NCBI RefSeq assembly: GCF_029227915.1
Contig: NC_079881.1
Location: 30,729,501-30,793,500, forward strand
Direction of reading: 5' to 3'
From: Hydractinia symbiolongicarpus
Taxonomy: Eukaryota > Cnidaria > Hydrozoa > Anthoathecata > Hydractiniidae
DNA length: 64,000 bases
Shown here one piece after another: positions 41,701 to 56,200 of this stretch. A program made the translations under genes and the position numbers. The notes beneath the pieces are model-generated. The model worked only from the letters and a program-made list of their open reading frames with translations. It did no database searches and was not told the origin of the DNA. The first letter of the stretch is position 1, and every line of letters begins with the position of its first letter.

Positions 41701-44276
41701 TAATAAATAAGACAAATGGACTCCAAGAAAAAACATTCTTCTTAATTTGACGTGATTGCCGGAAATCAGCGATTACACTGGGCGTTGTGGTAGCGCTTCA
41801 TTTAAAAATTTAAATAAATAAGTCGTTCTTTACTGTGGGACCAATCCTATCCGTTATCGCGTGCTCAGGAAATAGCGACAGTTTCAAAAACTACACTTCA
41901 TTGACTTTCTAACGGTGCCAGTCCCTTTCAGTTACAACGGTTTGGTCACATATTCGTACCAACATGAATTTAGAAATATTTTTCTAATATTACTAGGTTG
42001 CATCGCTTTTAACTATGAAACGATTGACTGTGGGACTTAATTGAACTAACTTTGGATTGTCACCTGATAAATGTGATAAAGGAGAAAATTGGACTCCAAG
42101 AAATAACATTCTTCTTAATTTGACATGATTGCCGAAACTTAGCGATTACACTGGGCTCTGTGGTAGCGCTTCATTTAAAGATTTAGATAAATAAGTCATT
42201 TCTTACTGTGGGACCAATCCTAGCTGTTATCCCGCGCTGAAGAAGTAGCAATAGTTTCAAAAATTACATTTCATTGACATTCTAACAGTATCAATCCGTT
42301 TGAGTTATAATGGTTGAGGCACATATTCGTACCAACATGTATTTAGCGATATTTTTCTGATATTACTAGGTTGTATGGCTTTTAACAGTGAAACGATTGA
42401 CTGTGGGACTTAATTGAACTGATTATGGACTGTCACCTGATAAATGTGATAAAGGAGACAATTGGACTCCATGAAATAACATTCTTCTTAATTTGACATG
42501 ATTGCCGAAACTTAGCGATTACACTGGGCTCTGTGGTAGCGCTTCATTTAAAAATTTAGATAAATAAGTCATTTCTTACTGTGGGACCAATCCTAGTTGT
42601 TATCCCGCGCTGAAGAAATAGAGACAGTTTCAAAAAGTACATTTCATTGACTTTCTAACAGTATCAATCCGTTTGAGTTAAAATGGTTGAGGCACATATT
42701 CGTACCAACATGTATTTAGCGATATTTTTCTGATATTACTAGGTTGTATGGCTTTTAACAGTGAAACGAATGACTGTGGGACTTAATTGAACTGATTATA
42801 GACTGTGACTTTATAAATGTGAAAGTGAGACAATTGGACTCCAAGAAATAACATTCTTCTTAATTTGACATGATTGCCGAAACTTAGCGATTAAACTGGG
42901 CTCTGTGGTACCGCTTCATTTAAAAATTTAGATAAATAAGTCATTCCTTACTGTGGGACCAATCCTAGCTGTTATCCCGCGCTGAAGAAATAGAGACAGT
43001 TTCAAAAAGTACATTTCATTGACTTTCTAACAGTATCAATCCGTTTGAGTTACAATGGTTGAGGCACATATTCGTACCAACATGTATTTAGCGATATTTT
43101 TCTGATATTACTAGGTTGTATGGCTTTTAACAGAGAAACGATTGACTGTGGGACTTAATTGAACAGATTATAGACTGTGACTTTATAAATGTGAAAGTGA
43201 GACAATTGGACTCCAAGAAATAACATTCTTCTTAATTTGACGTGATTGCCGGAACTCAGCGATTACACTGGGCGCTGTGGTAGCGCTTCATTTAAAAATT
43301 AAGCTAAAAAAAGTCATTTTTTACTGTGGGACCAATCCTAGCCGTTAGCGCGCGCTGAAGAAATAGAGACAGTTTCAAAAAGTACATTTCATTGACTTTC
43401 TAACAGTATCAATCCGTTTGAGTTAAAATGGTTGAGGCACATATTCGTACCAACATGTATTTTGCGATATTTTTCTGATATTACTAGGTTGTATGGCTTT
43501 TAACAGTGAAACGGTTGACTGTGGGACTTAATTGAACTGATTTTGGACTGTGACCTGATCAATGTAATAAATGAGACAAATGGACTCCAAGAAAAAACAT
43601 TCTTCTTAATTTGACGTGATTGCCGGAAATCAGCGATTACACTGGGCGTTGTGGTAGCGCTTCATTTAAAAATTTAAATAAATAAGTCGTTCTTTACTGT
43701 GGGACCAATCCTATCCGTTATCGCGCGCTCAGGAAATAGCGACAGTTTCAAAAACTACACTTCATTGACTTTCTAACGGTGCCAGTCCCTTTCAGTTACA
43801 ACGGTTTGGTCACATATTCGTACCAACATGAATTTAGAAATATTTTTCTAATATTACTAGGTTGCATCGCTTTTAACTATGAAACGATTGACTGTGGGAC
43901 TTAATTGAACTAACTTTGGATTGTCACCTGATAAATGTGATAAAGGAGAAAATTGGACTCCAAGAAATAACATTCTTCTTAATTTGACATGATTGCCGAA
44001 ACTTAGCGATTACACTGGGCTCTGTGGTGGCGCTTCATTTAAAAATTTAGATAAATAAGTCATTGCTTACTGTGGGACCAATCCTAGTTGTTATCCCGCG
44101 CTGAAGAAATAGAGACAGTTTCAAAAAGTACATTTCATTGACTTTCTAACAGTATCAATCCGTTTGAGTTAAAATGGTTGAGGCACATATTCGTACCAAC
44201 ATGTATTTAGCGATATTTTTCTGATATTACTAGGTTGTATGGCTTTTAACAGTGAAACGATTGACTGTGGGACTTA
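38701..44276 (+). repeat. Five-monomer repeat, second run, after an irregular stretch
   Basis: The 'ggtgccagtc' marker skips ten monomers (38187 to 41917, 3730 bp) and then returns at 43781 (1864 bp). The filler at about 38700-40200 contains monomers of the 29-33 kb unit ('atatagacagtttc', 'tcacatgttcgtacc', 'gactttatagatgtg'), so it looks like material from the neighbouring unit moved into the five-monomer array. From about 40200 the order again follows the unit of 33.4-38.7 kb. Confidence 0.72.
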
Positions 44277-47200
44277 ATTGAACTGATTATGGACTGTCAC
44301 CTGATAAATGTGATAAAGGAGACAATTGGACTCCATGAAATAACATTTTTCTTAATTTGACATGATTGCCGAAACTTAGCGATTACACTGGGCTCTGTGG
44401 TAGCGCTTCATTTAAAAATTTAAATAAATAAGTCATTTCTTACTGTGGGACCAATCCTAGTTGTTATCCCGCGCTGAAGAAATAGAGACAGTTTGAAAAA
44501 GTACATTTCATTGACTTTCTAACAGTATCAATCCGTTTGAGTTAAAATAGTTGAGGCACATATTCGTACCAACATGTATTTAGCGATATTTTTCTGATAT
44601 TACTAGGTTGTATGGCTTTTAACAGTGAAACGAATGACTGTGGGACTTAATTGAACTGATTATAGACTGTGACTTTATAAATGTGAAAGTGAGACAATTG
44701 GACTCCAAGAAATAACATTCTTCTTAATTTGACATGATTGCCGAAACTTAGCGATTAAACTGGGCTCTGTGGTACCGCTTCATTTAAAAATTTAGATAAA
44801 TAAGTCATTTCTTACTGTGGGACCAATCCTAGCTGTTATCCCGCGCTGAAGAAATAGAGACAGTTTCAAAAAGTACATTTCATTGACTTTCTAACAGTAT
44901 CAATCCGTTTGAGTTACAATGGTTGAGGCACATATTCGTACCAACATGTATTTAGCGATATTTTTCTGATATTACTAGGTTGTATGGCTTTTAACAGTGA
45001 AACGATTGACTGTGGGACTTAATTGAACTGATTATAGACTGTGACTTTATAAATGTGAAAGTGAGACAATTGGACTCCAAGAAATAACATTCTTCTTAAT
45101 TTGACGTGATTGCCGGAACTCAGCGATTACACTGGGCGCTGTGGTAGCGCTTCATTTAAAAATTAAGCTAAAAAAAGTCATTTTTTACTGTGGGACCAAT
45201 CCTAGCCGTTAGCGCGCGCTGAAGAAATAGAGACAGTTTCAAAAAGTACATTTCATTGACTTTCTAACAGTATCAATCCGTTTGAGTTAAAATGGTTGAG
45301 GCACATATTCGTACCAACATGTATTTTGCGATATTTTTCTGATATTACTAGGTTGTATGGCTTTTAACAGTGAAACGGTTGACTGTGGGACTTAATTGAA
45401 CTGATTTTGGACTGTGACCTGATCAATGTAATAAATGAGACAAATGGACTCCAAGAAAAAACATTCTTCTTAATTTGACGTGATTGCCGGAAATCAGCGA
45501 TTACACTGGGCGTTGTGGTAGCGCTTCATTTAAAAATTTAAATAAATAAGTCGTTCTTTACTGTGGGACCAATCCTATCCGTTATCGCGCGCTCAGGAAA
45601 TAGCGACAGTTTCAAAAACTACACTTCATTGACTTTCTAACGGTGCCAGTCGCTTTCAGTTACAACGGTTTGGTCACATATTCGTACCAACATGAATTTA
45701 GAAATGTTTTTCTAATATTACTAGGTTGCATCGCTTTTAACTATGAAACGATTGACTGTGGGACTTAATTGAACTAACTTTGGATTGTCACCTGATAAAT
45801 GTGATAAAGGAGAAAATTGGACTCCAAGAAATAACATTCTTCTTAATTTGACATGATTGCCGAAACTAAGCGATTACACTGGGCTCTGTGGTAGCGCTTC
45901 ATTTAAAGATTTAGATAAATAAGTCATTTCTTACTGTGGGACCAATCCTAGCTGTTATCCCGCGCTGAAGAAGTAGCAATAGTTTCAAAAATTACATTTC
46001 ATTGACATTCTAACAGTATCAATCCGTTTGAGTTATAATGGTTGAGGCACATATTCGTACCAACATGTATTTAGCGATATTTTTCTGATATTACTAGGTT
46101 GTATGGCTTTTAACAGTGAAACGATTGACTGTGGGACTTAATTGAACTGATTATGGACTGTCACCTGATAAATGTGATAAAGGAGACAATTGGACTCCAT
46201 GAAATAACATTCTTCTTAATTTGACATGATTGCCGAAACTTAGCGATTACACTGGGCTCTGTGGTAGCGCTTCATTTAAAAATTTAGATAAATAAGTCAT
46301 TTCTTACTGTGGGACCAATCCTAGTTGTTATCCCGCGCTGAAGAAATAGAGACAGTTTCAAAAAGTACATTTCATTGACTTTCTAACAGTATCAATCCGT
46401 TTGAGTTAAAATGGTTGAGGCACATATTCGTACCAACATGTATTTAGCGATATTTTTCTGATATTACTAGGTTGTATGGCTTTTAACAGTGAAACGATTG
46501 ACTGTGGGACTTAATTGAACTGATTTTGGACTGTGACCTGATCAATGTAATAAATGAGACAAATGGACTCCAAGAAAAAACATTCTTCTTAATTTGACGT
46601 GATTGCCGGAAATCAGCGATTACACTGGGCGTTGTGGTAGCGCTTCATTTAAAAATTTAGATAAATAAGTCGTTCTTTACTGTGGGACCAATCCTATCCG
46701 TTATCGCGCGCTCAGGAAATAGCGACAGTTTCAAAAACTACACTTCATTGACTTTCTAACGGTGTCAGTCCCTTTCAGTTACAACGGTTTGGTCACATAT
46801 TCGTACCAACATGTATTTAGCAATATTTTTCTAATATTACTAGGTTGCATCGCTTTTAACTATGAAACGATTGACTGTGGGACTTAATTGAACTAACTTT
46901 GGACTGTCACCTGATAAATGTGATAAAGGAGAAAATTGGACTCCAAGAAATAACATTCTTCTTAATTTGACGTGATTGCCGGAACTCAGCGATTACACTG
47001 GGCGCTGTGGTAGCGCTTCATTTAAAAATTAAGCTAAAAAAAGTCGTTTTTTTACTGTGGGACCAATCCTAGCCGTTAGGGCGCGCTGAAGAAGTAGCAA
47101 TAGTTTCAAAAACTACATTTCATTGACTTTCTAACGGTGTCAGTCCGTTTGAGTTACAATGTTTGGGTCACATATTTGTACGAACGTGTATTTAGCGATA

Positions 47201-47633
47201 TTTATCTGATATTACTAGGTTGCATCGTTTTTAACAGTGAAACGATTGACTGTGGGACTTAATTGAACTGATTATGGACTGTGACCTTATAAATGTGAAA
47301 GTGAGACAATTGGACTCCAAGAAATAACATTCTTCTTAATTTGACATGATTGCCGGAACTCAGCGATTACACTGGGCTCTGTAGTAGGGCTTCATTTAAA
47401 AATTTAGATAAATAAGTAATTTCTTGCTGTGGGATCATTCCTAGCTGTTATCCCGCGCTGAAGAAATAGAGACAGTTTCAAAAAGTACAATTCATTGACT
47501 TTCTAACAGTATCAATCCGTTTGAGTTACAATGGTTGAGGCACATATTCGTACCAACATGTATTTAGCGATATTTTTCTGATATTACTAGGTTGTATGGC
47601 TTTTAACAGTGAAACGATTGACTGTGGGACTTA
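44277..47633 (+). repeat. 3357-bp higher-order unit (9 monomers), copy 1
   Basis: Nine monomers are repeated immediately by 47634-50990 at a constant offset of 3357 bp: 'catgaaataac' at 44334 and 47691, 'gttagggcgcgctg' at 47075 and 50432, 'gtagtagggcttc' at 47381 and 50738. Private markers in both copies include 'gacagtttgaaaaag', 'gagttaaaatagttgagg', 'ccagtcgctttcag', 'gaaatgtttttc' and 'tttgtacgaacgtg'. Only a handful of single-base differences were seen over more than 3 kb, for example 'cattttt' near 44345 against 'cattctt' near 47703. This is the youngest large duplication in the window by eye. Confidence 0.9.
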
Positions 47634-50600
47634 ATTGAACTGATTATGGACTGTCACCTGATAAATGTGATAAAGGAGACAATTGGACTCCATGAAATAA
47701 CATTCTTCTTAATTTGACATGATTGCCGAAACTTAGCGATTACACTGGGCTCTGTGGTAGCGCTTCATTTAAAAATTTAAATAAATAAGTCATTTCTTAC
47801 TGTGGGACCAATCCTAGTTGTTATCCCGCGCTGAAGAAATAGAGACAGTTTGAAAAAGTACATTTCATTGACTTTCTAACAGTATCAATCCGTTTGAGTT
47901 AAAATAGTTGAGGCACATATTCGTACCAACATGTATTTAGCGATATTTTTCTGATATTACTAGGTTGTATGGCTTTTAACAGTGAAACGAATGACTGTGG
48001 GACTTAATTGAACTGATTATAGACTGTGACTTTATAAATGTGAAAGTGAGACAATTGGACTCCAAGAAATAACATTCTTCTTAATTTGACATGATTGCCG
48101 AAACTTAGCGATTAAACTGGGCTCTGTGGTACCGCTTCATTTAAAAATTTAGATAAATAAGTCATTTCTTACTGTGGGACCAATCCTAGCTGTTATCCCG
48201 CGCTGAAGAAATAGAGACAGTTTCAAAAAGTACATTTCATTGACTTTCTAACAGTATCAATCCGTTTGAGTTACAATGGTTGAGGCACATATTCGTACCA
48301 ACATGTATTTAGCGATATTTTTCTGATATTACTAGGTTGTATGGCTTTTAACAGTGAAACGATTGACTGTGGGACTTAATTGAACTGATTATAGACTGTG
48401 ACTTTATAAATGTGAAAGTGAGACAATTGGACTCCAAGAAATAACATTCTTCTTAATTTGACGTGATTGCCGGAACTCAGCGATTACACTGGGCGCTGTG
48501 GTAGCGCTTCATTTAAAAATTAAGCTAAAAAAAGTCATTTTTTACTGTGGGACCAATCCTAGCCGTTAGCGCGCGCTGAAGAAATAGAGACAGTTTCAAA
48601 AAGTACATTTCATTGACTTTCTAACAGTATCAATCCGTTTGAGTTAAAATGGTTGAGGCACATATTCGTACCAACATGTATTTTGCGATATTTTTCTGAT
48701 ATTACTAGGTTGTATGGCTTTTAACAGTGAAACGGTTGACTGTGGGACTTAATTGAACTGATTTTGGACTGTGACCTGATCAATGTAATAAATGAGACAA
48801 ATGGACTCCAAGAAAAAACATTCTTCTTAATTTGACGTGATTGCCGGAAATCAGCGATTACACTGGGCGTTGTGGTAGCGCTTCATTTAAAAATTTAAAT
48901 AAATAAGTCGTTCTTTACTGTTGGACCAATCCTATCCGTTATCGCGCGCTCAGGAAATAGCGACAGTTTCAAAAACTACACTTCATTGACTTTCTAACGG
49001 TGCCAGTCGCTTTCAGTTACAACGGTTTGGTCACATATTCGTACCAACATGAATTTAGAAATGTTTTTCTAATATTACTAGGTTGCATCGCTTTTAAGTA
49101 TGAAACGATTGACTGTGGGACTTAATTGAACTAACTTTGGATTGTCACCTGATAAATGTGATAAAGGAGAAAATTGGACTCCAAGAAATAACATTCTTCT
49201 TAATTTGACATGATTGCCGAAACTAAGCGATTACACTGGGCTCTGTGGTAGCGCTTCATTTAAAGATTTAGATAAATAAGTCATTTCTTACTGTGGGACC
49301 AATCCTAGCTGTTATCCCGCGCTGAAGAAGTAGCAATAGTTTCAAAAATTACATTTCATTGACATTCTAACAGTATCAATCCGTTTGAGTTATAATGGTT
49401 GAGGCACATATTCGTACCAACATGTATTTAGCGATATTTTTCTGATATTACTAGGTTGTATGGCTTTTAACAGTGAAACGATTGACTGTGGGACTTAATT
49501 GAACTGATTATGGACTGTCACCTGATAAATGTGATAAAGGAGACAATTGGACTCCATGAAATAACATTCTTCTTAATTTGACATGATTGCCGAAACTTAG
49601 CGATTACACTGGGCTCTGTGGTAGCGCTTCATTTAAAAATTTAGATAAATAAGTCATTTCTTACTGTGGGACCAATCCTAGTTGTTATCCCGCGCTGAAG
49701 AAATAGAGACAGTTTCAAAAAGTACATTTCATTGACTTTCTAACAGTATCAATCCGTTTGAGTTAAAATGGTTGAGGCACATATTCGTACCAACATGTAT
49801 TTAGCGATATTTTTCTGATATTACTAGGTTGTATGGCTTTTAACAGTGAAACGATTGACTGTGGGACTTAATTGAACTGATTTTGGACTGTGACCTGATC
49901 AATGTAATAAATGAGACAAATGGACTCCAAGAAAAAACATTCTTCTTAATTTGACGTGATTGCCGGAAATCAGCGATTACACTGGGCGTTGTGGTAGCGC
50001 TTCATTTAAAAATTTAGATAAATAAGTCGTTCTTTACTGTGGGACCAATCCTATCCGTTATCGCGCGCTCAGGAAATAGCGACAGTTTCAAAAACTACAC
50101 TTAATTGACTTTCTAACGGTGTCAGTCCCTTTCAGTTACAACGGTTTGGTCACATATTCGTACCAACATGTATTTAGCAATATTTTTCTAATATTACTAG
50201 GTTGCATCGCTTTTAACTATGAAACGATTGACTGTGGGACTTAATTGAACTAACTTTGGACTGTCACCTGATAAATGTGATAAAGGAGAAAATTGGACTC
50301 CAAGAAATAACATTCTTCTTAATTTGACGTGATTGCCGGAACTCAGCGATTACACTGGGCGCTGTGGTAGCGCTTCATTTAAAAATTAAGCTAAAAAAAG
50401 TCGTTTTTTTACTGTGGGACCAATCCTAGCCGTTAGGGCGCGCTGAAGAAGTAGCAATAGTTTCAAAAACTACATTTCATTGACTTTCTAACGGTGTCAG
50501 TCCGTTTGAGTTACAATGTTTGGGTCACATATTTGTACGAACGTGTATTTAGCGATATTTATCTGATATTACTAGGTTGCATCGTTTTTAACAGTGAAAC

Positions 50601-50990
50601 GATTGACTGTGGGACTTAATTGAACTGATTATGGACTGTGACCTTATAAATGTGAAAGTGAGACAATTGGACTCCAAGAAATAACATTCTTCTTAATTTG
50701 ACATGATTGCCGGAACTCAGCGATTACACTGGGCTCTGTAGTAGGGCTTCATTTAAAAATTTAGATAAATAAGTAATTTCTTACTGTGGGATCATTCCTA
50801 GCTGTTATCCCGCGCTGAAGAAATAGAGACAGTTTCAAAAAGTACAATTCATTGACTTTCTAACAGTATCAATCCGTTTGAGTTACAATGGTTGAGGCAC
50901 ATATTCGTACCAACATGTATTTAGCGATATTTTTCTGATATTACTAGGTTGTATGGCTTTTAACAGTGAAACGATTGACTGTGGGATTTA
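47634..50990 (+). repeat. 3357-bp higher-order unit (9 monomers), copy 2
   Basis: Partner of 44277-47633. Private single-base differences from copy 1 include 'tttaagtatgaaacg' near 49095, 'actgttggaccaat' near 48917 and 'acacttaattgac' near 50098. Just past its end the sequence begins a further similar monomer (51001 onward), but that one has 'ccaagaaataac' in place of 'ccatgaaataac', so a third copy is not present. Confidence 0.9.
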
Positions 50991-53220
50991 ATTGAAATGA
51001 TTATGGACTGTCACCTGATAAATGTGATAAAGGAGACAATTGGACTCCAAGAAATAACATTCTTCTTAATTTGACATGATTGCCGAAACTTAGCGATTAC
51101 ACTGGGCTCTGTGGTAGCGCTTCATTTAAAAATTTAGATAAATAAGTCATTTCTTACTGTGGGACCAATCCTAGCTGTTATCCCGCTCTGAAGAAATAGA
51201 GACAGTTTCAAAAACTACATTTCATTGACTTTTTAACAGTATCAATCCGTTTGAGTTACAATGGTTGAGGCACATATTCGTACCAACATGTATTTAGCGA
51301 TATTTTTTTGATATTACTAGGTTGTATGGCTTTTAACAGTGAAACGATTGACTGTGGGACTTAATTGAACTGATTATGGACTGTGACCTTATAAATGTGA
51401 AAGTGAGACAATTGGACTCCAAGAAATAACATTCTTCTTAATTTGAAATGATTGCCGGAACTCAGCGATTACACTGGGCTCTGTGGTGGCGCTTCATTTA
51501 AACATTTAGATAAATAAGTAATTTCTTACTGTGGGATCAATCCTACCTGTTATCCCGCGCTGAAGAAATAGAGACAGTTTCAAAAAGTACATTTCATTGA
51601 CTTTCTAACAGTATCAATCCGTTTGAGTTACAATGGTTGAGGCACATATTCGTACCAACATGTATTTAGCGATATTTTTCTGATATTACTAGGTTGTATG
51701 GCTTTTAACAGTGAAACGATTGACTGTGGGACTTAATTGATCCAACTTTGGACTGTCACCTGATAAATGTGATAAAGGAGACAATTGGACTCCAAGAAAT
51801 AACATTCTTCTTAATTTGACATGATTGCCGGAACTCAGCGATTACACTGGGCTGTGTGGTAGCGCTTCATTTAAAAATTTAGATAAATAAGTAATTTCTT
51901 ACTGTGGGATCAATCCTAGCTGTTATCCCGCGCTGAAGAAATAGAGACAGTTTCAAAAAGTACATTTCATTGAATTTTTAACAGTATCAATCCGTTTGAG
52001 TTACAATGGTTGAGGCACATATTCGTACCAACATGTATTTAGCGATATTTTTCTGATATTACTAGGTTGTATGGCTTTTAACAGTGAAACGATTGACTGT
52101 GGGACTTAATTGAACTGATTATGGACTGTCACCTGATAAATGTGATAAAGGAGACAATTGGACTCCAAGAAATAACATTCTTCTTAATTTGACATGATTG
52201 CCGAAACTTAGCGATTACACTGGGCTCTGTGGTAGCGCTTCATTTAAAAATTTAGATAAATAAGTCATTTCTTACTGTGGGACCAATCCTAGATGTTATC
52301 CCGCGCTTAAGAAATAGAGACAGTTTCAAAAAGTACATTTCATTGACTTTCTAACAGTATCAATCCGTTTGAGTTACAATGGTTGAGGCACATATTCGTA
52401 CAAACATGTATTTAGCGATATTTTTCTGATATTACTAGGTTGTATGGCTTTTAACAGTGAAACGATTGACTGTGGGACTTAATTGAACTGATTATGGACT
52501 GTGACCTTATAAATGTGAAAGTGAGACAATTGGACCCCAGAAAAAACATTCTTCTTAATTTGACGTGATTGCCGGAAATCAGCGATTACACTGGTCGTTG
52601 TGGTAGCGCTTCATTTAAAAATTAAGCTAAATAAGTCGTTCTTTACTGTGGGACCAATCCTATCCGTTATCGCGCGCTCAGGAAATAGCGACAGTTTCAA
52701 AAACTACACTTCATTGACTTTCTAACGGTGTCAATTTGCTTGAGTTTCAACGGTTGTGTCACATATTCGTACCAACATGTAATTAGCGATATTTTTTTGA
52801 TATTACTAGGTTGTATGGCTTTTAACAGTGAAACGATTGACTGTGGGACTTAATTGAACTGATTATGGACTGTGACCTGATCAATGTAATAAATGAGACA
52901 AATGGACTCCAAGAAAAAACATTCTTCTTAATTTGACGTGATTGCCGAAAATCAGCGATTACACTGGGCGTTGTGGTAGCGCTTCATTTAAAAATTTAGA
53001 TAAATAAGTCATTTCTTACTGTGGGACCAATCCTAGATGTTATCCCGTGCTGAAGAAATAGAGACAGTTTCAAAAACTACATTTCATTGACTTTCTTACG
53101 GTGTCAGTCCGTTTGAGTTTCAACGGTTGGGTCACATATTCGTACCAACATATATTTAGCGATATTTTTCTCATATTACTAGGTTGCATCGCTTTTAACA
53201 GTGAAACGATTGACTGTGGG
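50991..53220 (+). repeat. Satellite segment with part of a 2613-bp-spaced duplication
   Basis: Six monomers. The portion at about 51790-52785 returns at about 54403-55398 with an offset of 2613 bp (seven monomers): 'gctgtgtggtagcg' at 51851 and 54464, 'agatgttatcccg' at 52291 and 54904, 'tcaatttgcttgag' at 52731 and 55344. After these points the two copies diverge at once. The copy here ends in a monomer with 'catgtaattagcg' near 52775. Confidence 0.75.
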
Positions 53221-56200
53221 ACTAAATTGAACTAATTTTAGACTGAGACCTTATATATGTTATAAGTGAGACAAGTTGACTCCAAGAAAAAACATTCTTC
53301 TTAGTTTGACGTGATTACCGGAACTTACCGATTGCACTGAACGCTGTGGTAGCGCTTCAATTAAAAATTTAGATAAAAAAGTCATTTTTTACTGTGGGAC
53401 CAATCCTAGCCGTTATCGCGCGCTGAAGAAATAGCGACAGTTTCAAAAATTACATTTCATTGTCTTTCTAACAGTATCAATCCGTTTGAGCTACAACGGT
53501 TAAAGTCACATATTCGAACCAACATGTATTTCGTGCTATTTTTCCTGTATTACTAGGTTGCATCGCTTTTAACAATGAAACGATTGACTGTGGGACTTGC
53601 TTGAACAAACTTTGGACTGTGACCTAATAAATGTGATAAATGAGAAAATTGGACTCCAAGAAATAACATTCTTCCTAACTTGACATGATTGCCGAAACTC
53701 AGCGATTACACTGGGCGCTGTGGTAGCGCTTCAATTAAAAATTAAGATAAAAAAGTCATTATTTTCTGCGGGACCAATCCTAGCCGTTATCGCGCGCTGA
53801 AGAAATAGCGGCAGTTTCAAAAACTACATTTCATTGAATTTGTAACGGTGTCAGTCCGTTTGAGTTACAACGGTTGGGTCACCTATTCGTACCAACATGT
53901 GTTTCGTGCTATTTTTCCGGTATTACTAGGTTGTATGGCTTTTAACAGTGAAACAATTGACTGTGGGACTTAATTGAACTGATTATGGACTGTGACCTTA
54001 AAAATGTTATAAGTAAGACAATTGGACTCCAAGGAATAACATTCTTCTTAATTTGACATGATTGCGGAACCTCAGCTATTACACTGGGCGCTGTTGTAGT
54101 GTTTCATTTAAGAATTAAGCTAAAGAAAGACATTTTTTACTGTGGGACCAATCCTAGCCGTTAGCGCGCGCTGAAAAAATAGCGACAGTCTCAAAAACTA
54201 CATTTCATTGACATTCTAACGGTGTCAGTCCGTTTGACTTACAACGGTTGGGTCACATATTCGTATCAACATGTATTTAGCGAATTGTTTTTCTGATATT
54301 ACTAGGTTGCATCGCTTTTAACCGTGAAACGATTGACTTTGGGACTTAATTGAACTGATTTTGGACTGTGATCTTATAAATGTTATAAGTGAGACAATTG
54401 GACTCCAAGAAATAACATTCTTCTTAATTTGACATGATTGCCGGAACTCAGCGATTACACTGGGCTGTGTGGTAGCGCTTCATTTAAAAATTTAGATAAA
54501 TAAGTAATTTCTTACTGTGGGATCAATCCTAGCTGTTATCCCGCGCTGATGAAATAGAGACAGTTTCAAAAAGTACATTTCATTGACTTTTTAACAGTAT
54601 CAATCCGTTTGAGTTACAATGGTTGAGGCACATATTCGTACCAACATGTATTTAGCGATATTTTTCTGATATTACTAGGTTGTATGGCTTTTAACAGTGA
54701 AACGATTGACTGTGGGACTTAATTGAACTGATTATGGACTGTCACCTGATAAATGTGATAAAGGAGACAATTGGACTCCAAGAAATAACATTCTTCTTAA
54801 TTTGACATGATTGCCGAAACTTAGCGATTACACTGGGCTCTGTGGTAGCGCTTCATTTAAAAATTTAGATAAATAAGTCATTTCTTACTGTGGGACCAAT
54901 CCTAGATGTTATCCCGCGCTTAAGAAATAGAGACAGTTTCAAAAGTACATTTCATTGACTTTCTAACAGTATCAATCCGTTTGAGTTACAATGGTTGAGG
55001 CACATATTCGTACAAACATGTATTTAGCGATATTTTTCTGATATTACTAGGTTGTATGGCTTTTAACAGTGAAACGATTGACTGTGGGACTTAATTGAAC
55101 TGATTATGGACTGTGACCTTATAAATGTGAAAGTGAGACAATTGGACTCCAAGAAAAAACATTCTTCTTAATTTGACGTGATTGCCGGAAATCAGCGATT
55201 ACACTGGTCGTTGTGGTAGCGCTTCATTTAAAAATTAAGCTAAATAAGTCGTTCTTTACTGTGGGACCAATCCTATCCGTTATCGCGCGCTCAGGAAATA
55301 GCGACAGTTTCAAAAACTACACTTCATTGACTTTCTAACGGTGTCAATTTGCTTGAGTTTCAACGGTTGTGTCACATATTCGTACCAACATGTATTTAGC
55401 GATATTTTTCTGATATTACTAGGTTGCATCGCTTTTAACCGTGAAACGATTGACTGTGGTACTTAATTGAACTGATTTTGGACTGTGATCTTATAAATGT
55501 TATAAGTGAGACAAGTGGACTCCAAGAAATAGCATTCTTCTTAATTTGAAATGATTGCCGAAACTCAGCGATTGCACTGGACGCTGTGGTAGCGCTTCAA
55601 TTAAAAATTAAGATAAAAAAGGCATTTTATACTGCGGGACCAATCCTAGCCGTTATCGCGCGCTGAAGAAATAGCGATAGTTTCAAAAACTACATTTCAT
55701 TGTCTTTCTAACAGTGTCAGTCCGTTTGAGTTACAACGGTTGGGTCACATATTCGTACCAACATATATTTAGCTATATTTTTTTGATATTACTAGGTCGC
55801 ATCGCTTTTAACAATGAAACGATTGACTAGTATTGCCGGAACTCAGCGATGACATTTGGCGCTGGTATAGCGCTTCATTTAAGAATTTAGATAAATCTGT
55901 CATTCTTTACTGTGGGACCAATCCTTGCCGTTATCGCGCGCTGAAGAAATAGCGACAGTTTCAAAAAAAATATTTCATTGACTTTCTAACAGTATCAATC
56001 TGGTGGAGTTACAACGGTTGAGTCACATATTCGTACCAACATGTATTTCGTGATATTTTTCCGGTACTACTAGGTTGTATGGCTTTTAACAGTGAAACGA
56101 TTGACTGTGGTACTTAATTGAACTGATTATGGACTGTCACCTGATAAATGTGATAAAGGAGACTATTGGACTCCAAGAAATAACATTCTTCTTAATTTGA

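Noticed and set aside
44277-50990. Assembly artefact as the explanation of near-identical units
   Set aside because: Each copy carries its own single-base differences, which favours real duplication. It is not excluded without long reads.
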